In this document: positions 26,700-36,600 of the stretch, piece by piece
Position numbering within the stretch: position 1 is the first letter of the stretch
How the letters are laid out: every line of letters starts with the position of its first letter
Assembly: GCA_009746045.1 (NCBI GenBank)
Contig: RPFO01001952.1
Coordinates: 1 to 64,000 of the forward strand
Reading direction: 5' to 3'
Origin: Mesostigma viride
Taxonomy: Eukaryota; Streptophyta; Mesostigmatophyceae; Mesostigmatales; Mesostigmataceae
Length of the DNA: 64,000 nucleotides
Program-made: the position numbers and the translations under genes
The notes under the pieces: model-generated
What the model was told of the DNA's origin: nothing
Databases searched by the model: none
Seen by the model: the letters and a program-made list of their open reading frames with translations, nothing else

Positions 26700-29600
26700 T
26701 TGTTCATGGACGACCCACGACCCCCTTCGCCCAACGGCTCCCCCGCTCCCCGGTTGGCGCCTCGGCGGTCCTCTCGGCTTGCGGCCCTTCTTGCGGAGGT
26801 GGGCGACCCGGCTGCGGGGGGCTCGGGCGCCCCGGTCTCCCCCTCCTTGGTCTGCGAGGTCTGCCGGAGCGGGCACCGCGGGCACCACATGTTAGTTTGT
26901 GATGCTTGCAATTCCGGGTGGCACTTGCAGTGTCTTACTCCCCGGCTCTACCGGGTCCCGCCGGGCTCCTGGACGTGCCCGCGCTGTCCCCCCCGGCGGG
27001 CCCCCGGGCTGCCCTCCCCGCTGGGTGCTCCGGCCCCCTGCCCCGTGTGCCCCCCTGCCGAGGCCCTCGGGGCGGGCCGTGGCCTGCCCGATGGGGCCGC
27101 CGTTGCTCGGGCCCTGGCGCCCTCGGCCCCGGGGCCCCACCCGTCGCCTGGCCCCGCCGACGGGGGCGCGGCGCTGTCGCCTGGGCTGAGCCCGGCCGAC
27201 CCCCGGCGGGCCTGGCGACCCCGGCGCCCGCCCCCGGCCCCTCGCTCCCCGACGCTCTGGCCTCCCTTCCCCCGGCCGCGGTTGGCCACCCAGCCGCCAC
27301 CCCCGTCCTTGCCGCGTGGGACGGCGGCCCCCGGGCCCACGCGTTCACCTCGTGGCCGCCCTCGCACATTGTCGGCGTGGTGGGCCGCGCCACCTTTTCT
27401 TGGGCGTACTGCCCTTTGTTGCTGGACGCGGTCGGGCTCCAGGCCGCCTTCCCCTCGCTCCCTAGGCCCCCGGCCTTCCTGGCCCTAGTTGCGCAGGTGC
27501 GGGCGACATTTCTTTCCGCCGCCCCCCGGTGACGGCCTCGACTCTTTGGGGGTATGTCTTGGAAGGATATCACGCCGGCTGCCGGCTGCCGTGGCATCTC
27601 CCGGCCGCCCGGCAGGAAGAGCTGCTTTCCCTGGACGAGCGGGTGGGTCAGGCGGTGGTCGAGTTCGTCACGGCGGTGGCTCGAGACGCACAGGTCTCGG
27701 TGCGGGCGGCCTACCTCGCGGGCGGCGCCGACCTGGGCCTCATGTCCCCGCGGCAGCTTCGCCTCTTCTTGGACGCCCAGGCCCCGCCTCCCGGCCCGGT
27801 TGCCAGTGGGGGCTTTCTCATCACCTCCCTCAGCCTGGCGCAGGCCGCCATGCTGCGTGTGGAGTTCGGGGCCCCCATCGCGGTTCAGGGCGGCCAGGCC
27901 ATCTTGGTGGACTCGGCCGGGCGCGCCCAGCCCCTAACCGCGGGGACGCCTGTTTCTGCCTTCCTCCACGACATCCTGGAGTTGGCAGGCATCCCGCACG
28001 AATGGCACCCCGCGGCTGACCAACCGGTCGGCATCCTCTCGCGCGCCCAGATTGCCGCCTCCCGGGTTGCTGGGAGGCCGGCTGGGACCCGCCCCCCCTC
28101 ATGTCCGGTCCCTTCTGGAGGGGGACGACCCCGAGTCGGGCTCCTGTGCCATCTGCCTTGAGCCCTTCCGGCCGGGGGATGGCTTGTGTCGCCTGCCCGC
28201 GTGCGGCCACACATTCCATCAAGCGTGCATCGCGCGCAGCTTGCTCCACTCCGTGCCGCGCTGCCCGTTGTGCCGGGCTGTTGTGCCGCCCCCTGGGACT
28301 GCGCTTCCTCTCGGCCCGCCCCCGGTCTCGCTGGGTCCCCTGCCGGGTCCCCACCGGGCCCCGGGGCCAGCTGCCTCCCCGACCCCTCGGCCTCCGCCCC
28401 CGGCCTCGTTGCCGGGGCCTGGGGTGGTCGCGGGCGCGCTGGCGAGTCCCCCTGGGAGGGGCGCCGGCGTTCTCGATCCCCCTCCGCTGGGGGTCTCCCC
28501 GGTGGGCACTGCCTCCTCCGTGGCCCCGGCGGGCCTGCCGGGCGCTGGTCGGGTCGTGGTGCGCGCGCCTGCCGGCCCGGCTGGGGAGACGCCGCAGGCC
28601 CCACGTCCTGCCTTTGCTGGCGCCGCTCCCCGCCACTCAGCGCCCGCCGACGGCCTTCACCGGTGTGCCGTGCTGCTTCCCACGGGGTCCCCGTGTGCGG
28701 GTGTGTTCCACAACCGTAACCTCCTCTGCCAGCACCTTCGCGCTGTGCACCCCGATCTCGGCGCGGCGGATCTGCAGGCCATGAGCTGTTACCGGTGCCC
28801 GGAAGCTCACTGCCAGCGGGTGTACTCCATTCACGGGCGCGCTCAGCACGCGCGCGCCTGTGTTGCTCAACGGCCCCTCAACCGGCCAGCAGTCCCGGCC
28901 CCCTCCCCCCTCCCGCCTCGGCTCCCCCGGCTCCCAGCCCCCGCCGCCCGACTACTCGGCCAGTTGGCGTTGGCTTGACACGGTTCCCTGGGATGCATGC
29001 GCCATCAACCCGACGTCTACCCTGACCGACCTCCCCCACCGCGCGCGTAGCCTTTTCGCGCAATGTGCAATCGTTTCTCTCCGGCGCATGCACGCCGCTC
29101 CGGACGACCCGCTGGGCTTTAAACTGCACATGGTGACCCCCCGCCTGCTCCTCACCCCTCTCGGGCGTGGTGTGCGCGGCCTCCAGGGTGCGGTTATTGC
29201 CCGTTGCCGACGCTTTCTGCAGGGGGACTGGGAGGGGCTGTTTGGCGTGCCGCCCCCGCGCACGGCCCGGCTGTCGGGGGAGGTCAACTTCGAGCGGGTG
29301 GCCGCCGACGTCATCCGCCTCGTCCGCGAGGGGCAGCTCAGCCGGGCCATGACCCGCTTGGAAATGGCCAAGCTCGCCCCCGCCAATGCGGCTACCCTGG
29401 CGGCCTTGGAGGCTCTTCACCCTGCGGAGCCCGGATTCCAGCTGCCCGTGCCGGACCCCCTGCCGGCCCCCCTCCGGCTGGACCGCGACTGCTTCCTGGA
29501 GGTGATGCGTGAGGTCCCGCGGGCTTCCTCTACCGGGCCGTCGGGCTGGCGCTACGAGCACTTGGAGGTCCTGGTGGGGCATGGGGGCGAGGACATTCTC

Positions 29601-29700
29601 TTTGACACCCTCATTGACCTGGCGGCTGGTCGCGTTCCTCCCGCTGCGCGCGAGTGGTTAGCGGGCGCTCGCCTCCTCGCTCTGCTCAAGGGTGTCTTGC
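26700..29700 (+). pseudogene. REL LINE N-terminal half: PHD, RING-H2 and C2H2 fingers (frame-broken)
   Basis: Starts MDDPRPPSPNGSPAPR at 26706. A PHD finger follows (~26850-26990): CEVC, HHMLVCDACNSGWHLQC, then W-CPRC. A region of unknown fold (~27320-28080) includes YVLEGYHAGCRLPWHLP and SLSLAQAAMLRVEFG. A RING-H2 finger (~28140-28280) reads CAICLEPF, CGHTFHQAC, RCPLC. Two C2H2-like fingers (~28660-28860) read CAVLLPTGSPCAGVFH and CYRCPEAHCQRVYSIHG. The reverse transcriptase fingers begin about 29050 and include PSGWRYEHLEVL. The frame changes near 27200-27320, 27525, 28090, 28900 and 29700, each in or beside a C-run. These may be base-calling errors or real decay. PHD and RING modules can bind chromatin or act with ubiquitin; a role in target choice is speculation. 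Confidence 0.75.
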
Positions 29701-31864
29701 CCCCCCCGAGGGCAAGGTGCGCCCGATCGCCTGCGGTGAGGTGCTCCGCAAGCTCGTGGGCAAAGTGATCTGCCGCCAAAAGGCGCCCGAGCTCCGTGCC
29801 TTTTTCTGCCCGCCCCTCGCAGCGGGTGAGACCTCGGTGGCGGCCCAGCTGGGGGTGACGACTCCAGGCGGGGCGGATATCCTCATCCATTCGGTGCAGG
29901 CCTACCTCGAGGCCCACCCCACCCACGCTGTCGTCAAGGTCGACTGCCACAACGCGTTCAACAGTCTGTCCCGCGCCAGCATGTTTGCGGCCGTCATGGA
30001 GTCCTTCGAGGACTTGTACGCTTGGACAGCCGTGTGCTACGGCCAGCCCGGCCAACTGGTTCACATCATGGAGGACGGCACTCGCGGCGGCCTGCTGTCG
30101 CGGTCGGGCACCCAGCAAGGGGACCCCCTGGGACCCCTGTACTTTGCCGCCCCCCTCCAGGGTTGCCTCCAAGCGGTCCATGCTGCCCACCCGGCGGTCG
30201 CTATTCAGGCCTACTTGGATGATATCTACCTTCTGGGCCCTGTGCCGGACACCACCGCGGCTCTGCTGGCACTGCAGACCGCGGTGGCCGACATCAACCT
30301 CCAGTTGACCCTTGCCAAGTGCGCGGTGTACTCGCCCCAAGGTGATTGCTCCGGCTTTCCGCCCCAGCTCTTGGGCCGGGACGAGCGCCTCCATGGGTTG
30401 GATGTCCTCGGCGTTCCGGTTGGCGACCCCGCGTTTGTCATCGATGCTCTGCGGGCCGCCCTCGAGGCACGCACTGAGGTACTGCCCTTGATTGCGCGCC
30501 TTCATGATTCGCAGACCAAGGGTCTGCTTCTGTGGTTTTGCGCTCACCCTCGCGTCGTTCACTGGCTCCGGGGCGCTCTTCCGTCTCAGGTCCGGCTGGC
30601 CGCCGAGGGCCACGACGAACGCATCCAGTCGGCCTTGGCGCAGCTGGTCCCGGGCCCCGACCTCCCGCCACATGCTATTCGCATTGCCTCCCTGCCTGCA
30701 CGGATGGGTGGCTGCGGTCTGACTCGTGCCGCCCGGCTGGCCCCAGCAGCCTTTTTGGGCTCCGTCGCTCAGTCGTGGGCGGAAAGCTGCCGGCTCCTGC
30801 CCCTTTTGGCAACGGCAGCGCCTGACCTCCTGGACCCCAGCAGCCCTTTGCCCTTCGTCACCGCCATCCAGGAGGCCTATGCTGAGATCCAGCAGGCCTG
30901 TTCTCCCGTCCGTGCCGCTCAGGCGGTACAGCGCCACCTCCCTCGCGGCACTCCCTCGGTCGCCTCCGTTCAATCTCCCGCCGCATTCCCTGCTCGCGTC
31001 ATCGATAAACACCAGAAAACCTACGCGGGTATTCTGCACACGGCTGATTGGATTGCTCTTTTCGCGGACCTCAACGCCCAGGGACGTGCGTGGCTGTTCT
31101 CGCTTTCCTTGCGGAGTGTGGGCTCGGCGTACCTTCGTGCTCTTCCCATGGCCCCCCCATTCGCCTTGGCTCCCAGCCACTACTCGGTGGCGCTCCGGCA
31201 CCAGCTATTTGCCCCGCAGCCTCTTGTTCCGGCCGGGCGGCCTTGTGGTAGCTGTGGGCAGCCGCTGGATCCCACGGGGACTCACTACCTTGCCTGCATG
31301 GGGGGCCAACAGAATCAGAATTGGTATTTGTATTTGCACACTGTCCTCCTGACGGTGGTGCTCGCCATGATTCGGTCGGTTTTCCCCCACGCGAACATCC
31401 GGTCCGAGGATGCGGATGGCGCTGCCTTCTATTCCCCCAACCACCGGCCTGACATCGTGGTGCTGGACTTTGAGGGGGGTGGCCGGCATCTGCTTATTGA
31501 CGTTTCGGTGGCGCGGCCCTTGGCTCTTAGCCACGTGGCTGGGGCCTCCCTCACGGCAGGTTACACGGCGGACCGGGCGGAGCGGGCCAAGCTCCTGGCC
31601 TACGGCGACGTCGGGCACCATCGTGTGGTGCCCTTTGTCCTGGAGGAGTTTGGGGCCATGGGGCCCCTGACCTCCGCCTTCTTCAAGGAGTGTTGCCGGC
31701 TCCGGGAGGACCGGCTGGACCTGGAGGGCCAGCGGGCCCCATGGTCGGCGCGGACCTGGACGTCATATTGGCGTCAGCGCTTGTCGGTGGCGCTGACTCG
31801 GGCCATGGCGGACATCATGCTCCGCCGTACGCGGGCTGATTTTGCGGTGCAGCAGGGCTATTAG
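29654..31864 (+). CDS. REL LINE reverse transcriptase with CCHC and restriction-like endonuclease
   Basis: Open for 736 codons to TAG at 31862-31864. The true coding frame enters from the upstream ORF near 29700, where CCCCCCCC breaks the frame. Reverse transcriptase motifs: VRPIACGEVLRKLVGK (~29715), KVDCHNAFNSLSR (~29938), GTQQGDPLGPLYFAA (~30108) and the catalytic YLDDIYLLG (~30213; YLDD rather than the commoner YADD). Near the C-terminus is a CCHC knuckle, CGSCGQPLDPTGTHYLAC (~31243), followed by RPDIVVLDFEGGGRHLLIDV (~31447), the PD-(D/E)xK-like core of the restriction-like endonuclease. The protein would nick the target and copy the element RNA onto it (target-primed reverse transcription). 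YWRQRLSVALTRAMADIMLR closes the C-terminus. Confidence 0.9.
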   Translation: MVSGRSPPRSAQGCLAPPEGKVRPIACGEVLRKLVGKVICRQKAPELRAFFCPPLAAGETSVAAQLGVTTPGGADILIHSVQAYLEAHPTHAVVKVDCHNAFNSLSRASMFAAVMESFEDLYAWTAVCYGQPGQLVHIMEDGTRGGLLSRSGTQQGDPLGPLYFAAPLQGCLQAVHAAHPAVAIQAYLDDIYLLGPVPDTTAALLALQTAVADINLQLTLAKCAVYSPQGDCSGFPPQLLGRDERLHGLDVLGVPVGDPAFVIDALRAALEARTEVLPLIARLHDSQTKGLLLWFCAHPRVVHWLRGALPSQVRLAAEGHDERIQSALAQLVPGPDLPPHAIRIASLPARMGGCGLTRAARLAPAAFLGSVAQSWAESCRLLPLLATAAPDLLDPSSPLPFVTAIQEAYAEIQQACSPVRAAQAVQRHLPRGTPSVASVQSPAAFPARVIDKHQKTYAGILHTADWIALFADLNAQGRAWLFSLSLRSVGSAYLRALPMAPPFALAPSHYSVALRHQLFAPQPLVPAGRPCGSCGQPLDPTGTHYLACMGGQQNQNWYLYLHTVLLTVVLAMIRSVFPHANIRSEDADGAAFYSPNHRPDIVVLDFEGGGRHLLIDVSVARPLALSHVAGASLTAGYTADRAERAKLLAYGDVGHHRVVPFVLEEFGAMGPLTSAFFKECCRLREDRLDLEGQRAPWSARTWTSYWRQRLSVALTRAMADIMLRRTRADFAVQQGY

Positions 31865-32025
31865 GTTCCTCCCGTTAGGCGTTTCCATTGGTCTTATCGT
31901 ACTTCGTAGTATAGAGCTTTGACATGGCTCTGTATATAGGTTTATAGCTGGGCGTTTGCTTTGGTTTGAGTGATTTCACTCTGCTGTAAGTAATTATATT
32001 TTTAATATATAATTATGAATTATAT

Positions 32026-32370
32026 ATAATTATGAATAGATATGGGGAGAACACACAGCCCTGCCACACCCCGGTGTGCAGGGGGAACGCTGGATTGATC
32101 ATGCCGTCGGCGGTACGGACCTGGGCTTGGCACCCTTCATAGAACTGGCGGATGATCTCAATGATGTACGATGGGACACGGAACAGGTGAAGGACCACCC
32201 ACAGGGTGTCCCATATAAACGTATCGAATGCCTTGGTGTAATCCATGAAGATCAATAGCAATGGCAAGAGGCCGGGGGCCGGGCGGCCCACTTCCTCGAT
32301 CAGGCGGCGCGCGGTAATGGTGACCATAACACAATTGCGACCAACACGGAAGCCCATCTGGCAGTTGTGC
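32026..32370 (-). mobile_element. LINE (family B) fragment, right part of the interrupted copy
   Basis: Minus strand reads MGFRVGRNCVMVTITARRLI, FMDYTKAFDTFIWD and TGVWQGCVFSPYLF, i.e. reverse transcriptase motifs matching 50160-50520. Continues into 25146-24925 once the REL LINE is removed. A broken pseudogene. Confidence 0.82.
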
Positions 32371-33619
32371 TCTGCATTGGTACGTTGTGCAATAATGAGT
32401 TACCATGTGCAACAACGACATGCATGCATCCAGATTTGGTAGGACGGTGCGTGGAAAAGCAACGTCCTTATAACTCTTTAAAAGTTAGCGAAAATGTGTA
32501 CAAGCTCGTGCATCGGCTCATAATTGTAAAGAATGCTTTATGCTCTCCATTGTGCCCACTGATGCCATCGAAGCATGCTCACGCTAGGCTTTTTCCAATC
32601 GCACGTACACTAGTACACGGTCAAGCCGGCCAACCAAGTGGCACGCACAATGGGCGCATAAATCTTGAAGCAGACAGAATGTCAAGGAGCATCATGCTAG
32701 CCGTGCAAAAGTCTTGGGGAAGACAGCACTTCGTCAATGTGCCTAGGATCTTTGTACTCAGCTGCCCATTCCCAAAAGCCTGACCATGGGAGATATGCCA
32801 GAACAGCGACGCAACTAGTTACTAGGGGACCTGAGGTGCCAAAAGCACCATTTTGGCACAGGCACTGCAACAGCCTGGAGAAGCATGGCACAAGGTAATC
32901 GAAAAAGAATGTCAACGCATTACAGAACCTTCTGCCATTCTGTGAAAATCCCAACACGAGATTCTTGCTGTGCACAGGGTGCCGCATGGTGTCTGATTGC
33001 CTAAGCAGGACCACTATTGGCATAAAGTCCTAAAGCCATCCTGGTGTGCTGTGTTCCCAACATGCATGGACATCGTGCAAATCACTGCCTGCCACAGAGA
33101 ATGGCTGTGGCATGGCATAGCAAGGCATGGATAACGGGATGCCTCTTCCGACCGATGTGATTCCCACCAAATCATGATCAACACGCAGCACTTGGGCATG
33201 GAGGTATGCAGCCAATGACCCTTAAACAAGGGCCTGGGCATAGAAACATGTGTGCCTGACCTCTCCTGCCCCATCACGCAAGATGGCTGGGCCTCTCCTT
33301 CCACCATCCACACACGCCCAGGTCGCATTTTTATAATTTTTGCAAAGTTGTGCATCAGCCGTTTCGTCCTCTCCCACACGGCGTCATAAGTGGCCTAATG
33401 CCAAAACTGAAAGCGGCGTTTACTCAAGTGCTAGTCTTACATGTGAATGTTTGGCAAAGACTTCATGTCCCCCTCAATGTGAGGGTTATTCGCCCATGGG
33501 AACTTGAGCCGGCGCTGTCATCTGCCTGCCCCCCTCCCTCCTCCAGCAATAGGGTGCGTGCTGGCCCCTTGCCTCCCTCATCCAGCGACGAGCAGTGCTG
33601 CTTCCTGGGCCCTTGCCCT
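32371..33619. other. Gene-free stretch downstream of the WDR20-like gene
   Basis: About 1.2 kb of unique sequence between the LINE and the stop of the WDR20-like gene. I see no exon with convincing splice sites and no repeat structure; it should include the gene's 3' UTR and polyadenylation region. Confidence 0.5.
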
Positions 33620-36600
33620 TCACTCATCCAGCGACAAAGAATCATGCGTGCTGGCCTCCCTGTCCCTCGCATCCAGCTCCTCCATCTGCTGCTGCGCCTC
33701 GTCACCCGCCTGGCTGGGCCTCCGCCACACTTTGACCTGGCCCCCCTCGCACGCGGTCACGATCGCCCGCTCAGTGAACACGATGTGCGTCATCGGCTCC
33801 GAGTGGACCTGCACGAGGTGACACGCACGGAGACAAGGGGGCAGTTCAGCAAGCGAGGGGGCAGGACGGCAGGTTAGCAGGTGAGGTGGCAGTTTAGCAA
33901 GCGATGGGGCAGATTAGCAAGTGAGGTGGCACTTGAGCAAGCGAGGTGGCAGTTTAGCAAGCGAGGTGGCAGTTTAGCAAGTGAGGTGGCAGTTGAGCAG
34001 GCAATCCCCCTAATCCATCGGCTCCAAGTAGACCTCTGCGGGAGCACGCATAAGGGCACAACGTGGCACACCACAATGCGCAAGGTCATGTGAGATAGCA
34101 GGGGGTGACATGCGATGGATCATGCACGAGGATGTACAGGGCAAGACGCAACTTTTGGAAACACATTGGTGGACATGGGGAGCGAAACACATCCCTGGAC
34201 GTGGGGGGCTGAACACATCGCTGGACGTGGGGGGTAAACACATCGGTGGAGGTGGGGGGCTAAACACATCGCTGGACGTGGGGGGCTGAACACATCAGTG
34301 GACGTGGGGGGTAAACACATCGGTGGACGTGGCGGGCCGAACACATCGGTGGACGTGGGGGGTAAACATATCGGTGGATGTGGGGGGCTAAACACATCAG
34401 TGGACATGGGGGGCTAAAACATTGGTCGATGTGGCCGGCTTAATACATCGGTGGACGTGGGGGGGGGAAACACATTAGTGGACCGGGGGCCACCATACTC
34501 ACAAAGCACATTTGTGATCAGCGCATGAAAGGCTGTGATGGCGAAACAGGCGCCAAATATAGGATATGATGGGCAGGCCGGCGGGACAACACACAAAAGC
34601 GTGAGAGGACACGCGTGATGGCGCTCAACGGCGCGTGATGGCGCTCCAGGATGCAAGATGGTGCGCGACACGATGCAAACCAGCATGACATGCCCGCGCA
34701 TGCAGAGCGACCGTGGGGCAGAGGCAGGCAGACCCATTGGCCACAGAGACTGATATGAACCGCTATGTTGTGTTCTTCTTAACGTCGAGGCAGTCTGAAA
34801 GAAGACGAACATTCTTAAGATACTTGGGTGGATGGAGGGGTGATGAGTTTGTGCGACCCCGCCACAGTACATCGCAGGGAACATGTTCGTTGGCTTCAAG
34901 TCTCCAAGCTCCATGCTAATGTGCCAAAACAAAAGGCAAGGGGCTTACAACGCTTGTCCCAAGTGAATAAGGAACAGTGAAGCCCACTACAAGGTGCAAG
35001 CGAACACATGGGCAAGGCGTCTGTCAACAACTTGCACGGAAACTGCTGCCACCAACATGCTGCTGGCACCCACATGCATAACACTTTGAGGCCAACAGCG
35101 CATGCCACCTGGCAGGATCCCACGCGCACCTGGTGCGCCATTGTGGGGGAGATGCGGGGCGCCTGGTCCCGGTGCGGTGATGGCTGCAGCACAACCTCGC
35201 GCGCTCCGTGCCGTGGGTTGGCATTACGCACGGGGGAGGAGGGTGTCCCATGGTTGAGCTGTCGCAGCTGCTTCAACGGGCTGGGCTTGCTGGCTGGCTT
35301 GGGTAGGGATGGGCCCGGCAGCGGCGCCGGGGACAGAGCAGGCGACGGCAGATGCCGCCGGGGCATGGCCATTGCCTCCAGATTAAAGTCCCATAGCAGC
35401 AGTTGCAGGTCCTGGGGAAGGGGAAAATGGGCAGGAAGCAGATGGCGGGCAGGACGCATATCAGTGCATAAAGGTATGCTCATCTACGATGGCCATGTGG
35501 CATACAGCTCAGTCCGCCGCTTTGCTTCCTTGGCAGCCACTGCAGAAAATGCAAGCAAGACCAAGTACGCATGTGCCAAGAGGCCAGGTTGTTATGGCGG
35601 CAAGGGAGTCAGGGCAATCGGGAGTGACAGAGTGAAAATGTGCTGGACACATGAAAGGCAAAATTTGCACAACCAATAAGTAGACCATTGCATGCTCGGA
35701 AGACATGCCGGGCATCTCCAGCTATGTAAAAACCAAGGGGCCCATCCTCCACTCCACATTGCAATGCACAAGATGTGCCATGTGTTCCTGCCTAAAGCTT
35801 GAAGCACAACAAAGATATAGTGCACCTGCCCATTGCACAGTGTACAGCAACAAGAGAAAAGAACACAGTGTACCTGCCCCACGGAGCCAATCCGGTAGCC
35901 TCCCCCTCCAGCACTCTCCCCCGTTACCCAGGGGTCCACCGCCACCTTGGTCACCTGCAGGGGGCACCGAGGATAGCCACACAAGCAAAGCATGCGATGG
36001 TGAGACCAGTGCTTCTGCTACGGTCCGAATCCGGACAGTGCGTCCGAATGTCCGGAGGCCGCCGGGCCGTCCGGGGCATTTGTCCGGAGGCCGCGCGGCC
36101 GTCCGGACACGTCCGGTAGGTGTCCGGGGGGCCCCGCCACTGACTCGACCGAGTTTTGCAGCCGGCACGGAGCGAGCTGGGCCGCAACCACCGCGTGGCG
36201 TGGCGCCGGGGCCCTACGTACGGATTCTAAGCAAGATTCCATGTTGTGCCTCTTGATACCTACGTTTGTCCCATATCTAATTGGTGAATACTGGGTACAT
36301 TCCTTTCTTGGTGTCAGTCCGTGGGCACACTTGTAATGCTTTTGTCAGGAGGCACTGGGCAGCAAATGTCATGCCGGCTTTCCCCCTTGCACGAAAAAAG
36401 GCTGCGAAAAATGGCAGCGACGCCGCTAAAGCAAGTCTAATTACAGTGATATGGGATAATATTGCGGTAGAAAACGGATAATAAATATTGGGACGTGCAT
36501 GCTTCTGCAAGCATTTTCAGAAGCTTTTCAGCGATCGGAGGGCGGAGGTATACCCAATAGAACTGGGGAAGACCGGGGACACCAGGCCGCGCAAGGATTT

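Larger units (their letters stand above)
25147..32025 (+). mobile_element. Restriction-like-endonuclease LINE, nearly full length
   Basis: A ~6.9-kb plus-strand non-LTR retrotransposon inserted into a minus-strand LINE. Order: a 5' leader (25147-25333), seven tandem 170-bp monomers plus a partial one, a long coding region (26700-31864) and a short AT-rich 3' UTR ending near 32025. The coding region has PHD, RING-H2, C2H2, reverse transcriptase, CCHC and restriction-like endonuclease parts. No APE endonuclease is visible. This domain set fits the early-branching, REL-type LINE clades (R2/CRE/NeSL/Utopia-like); I cannot place the clade without a tree. All apparent frame changes lie near C-runs. 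Confidence 0.85.

Noticed and set aside
26935-28636. Long minus-strand ORFs (up to 268 codons) opposite the REL LINE, and the 549-codon minus ORF at 29552-31201
   Set aside because: Shadows of a GC-rich plus-strand gene; no domain is visible in them, while the plus strand has PHD, RING and RT motifs.
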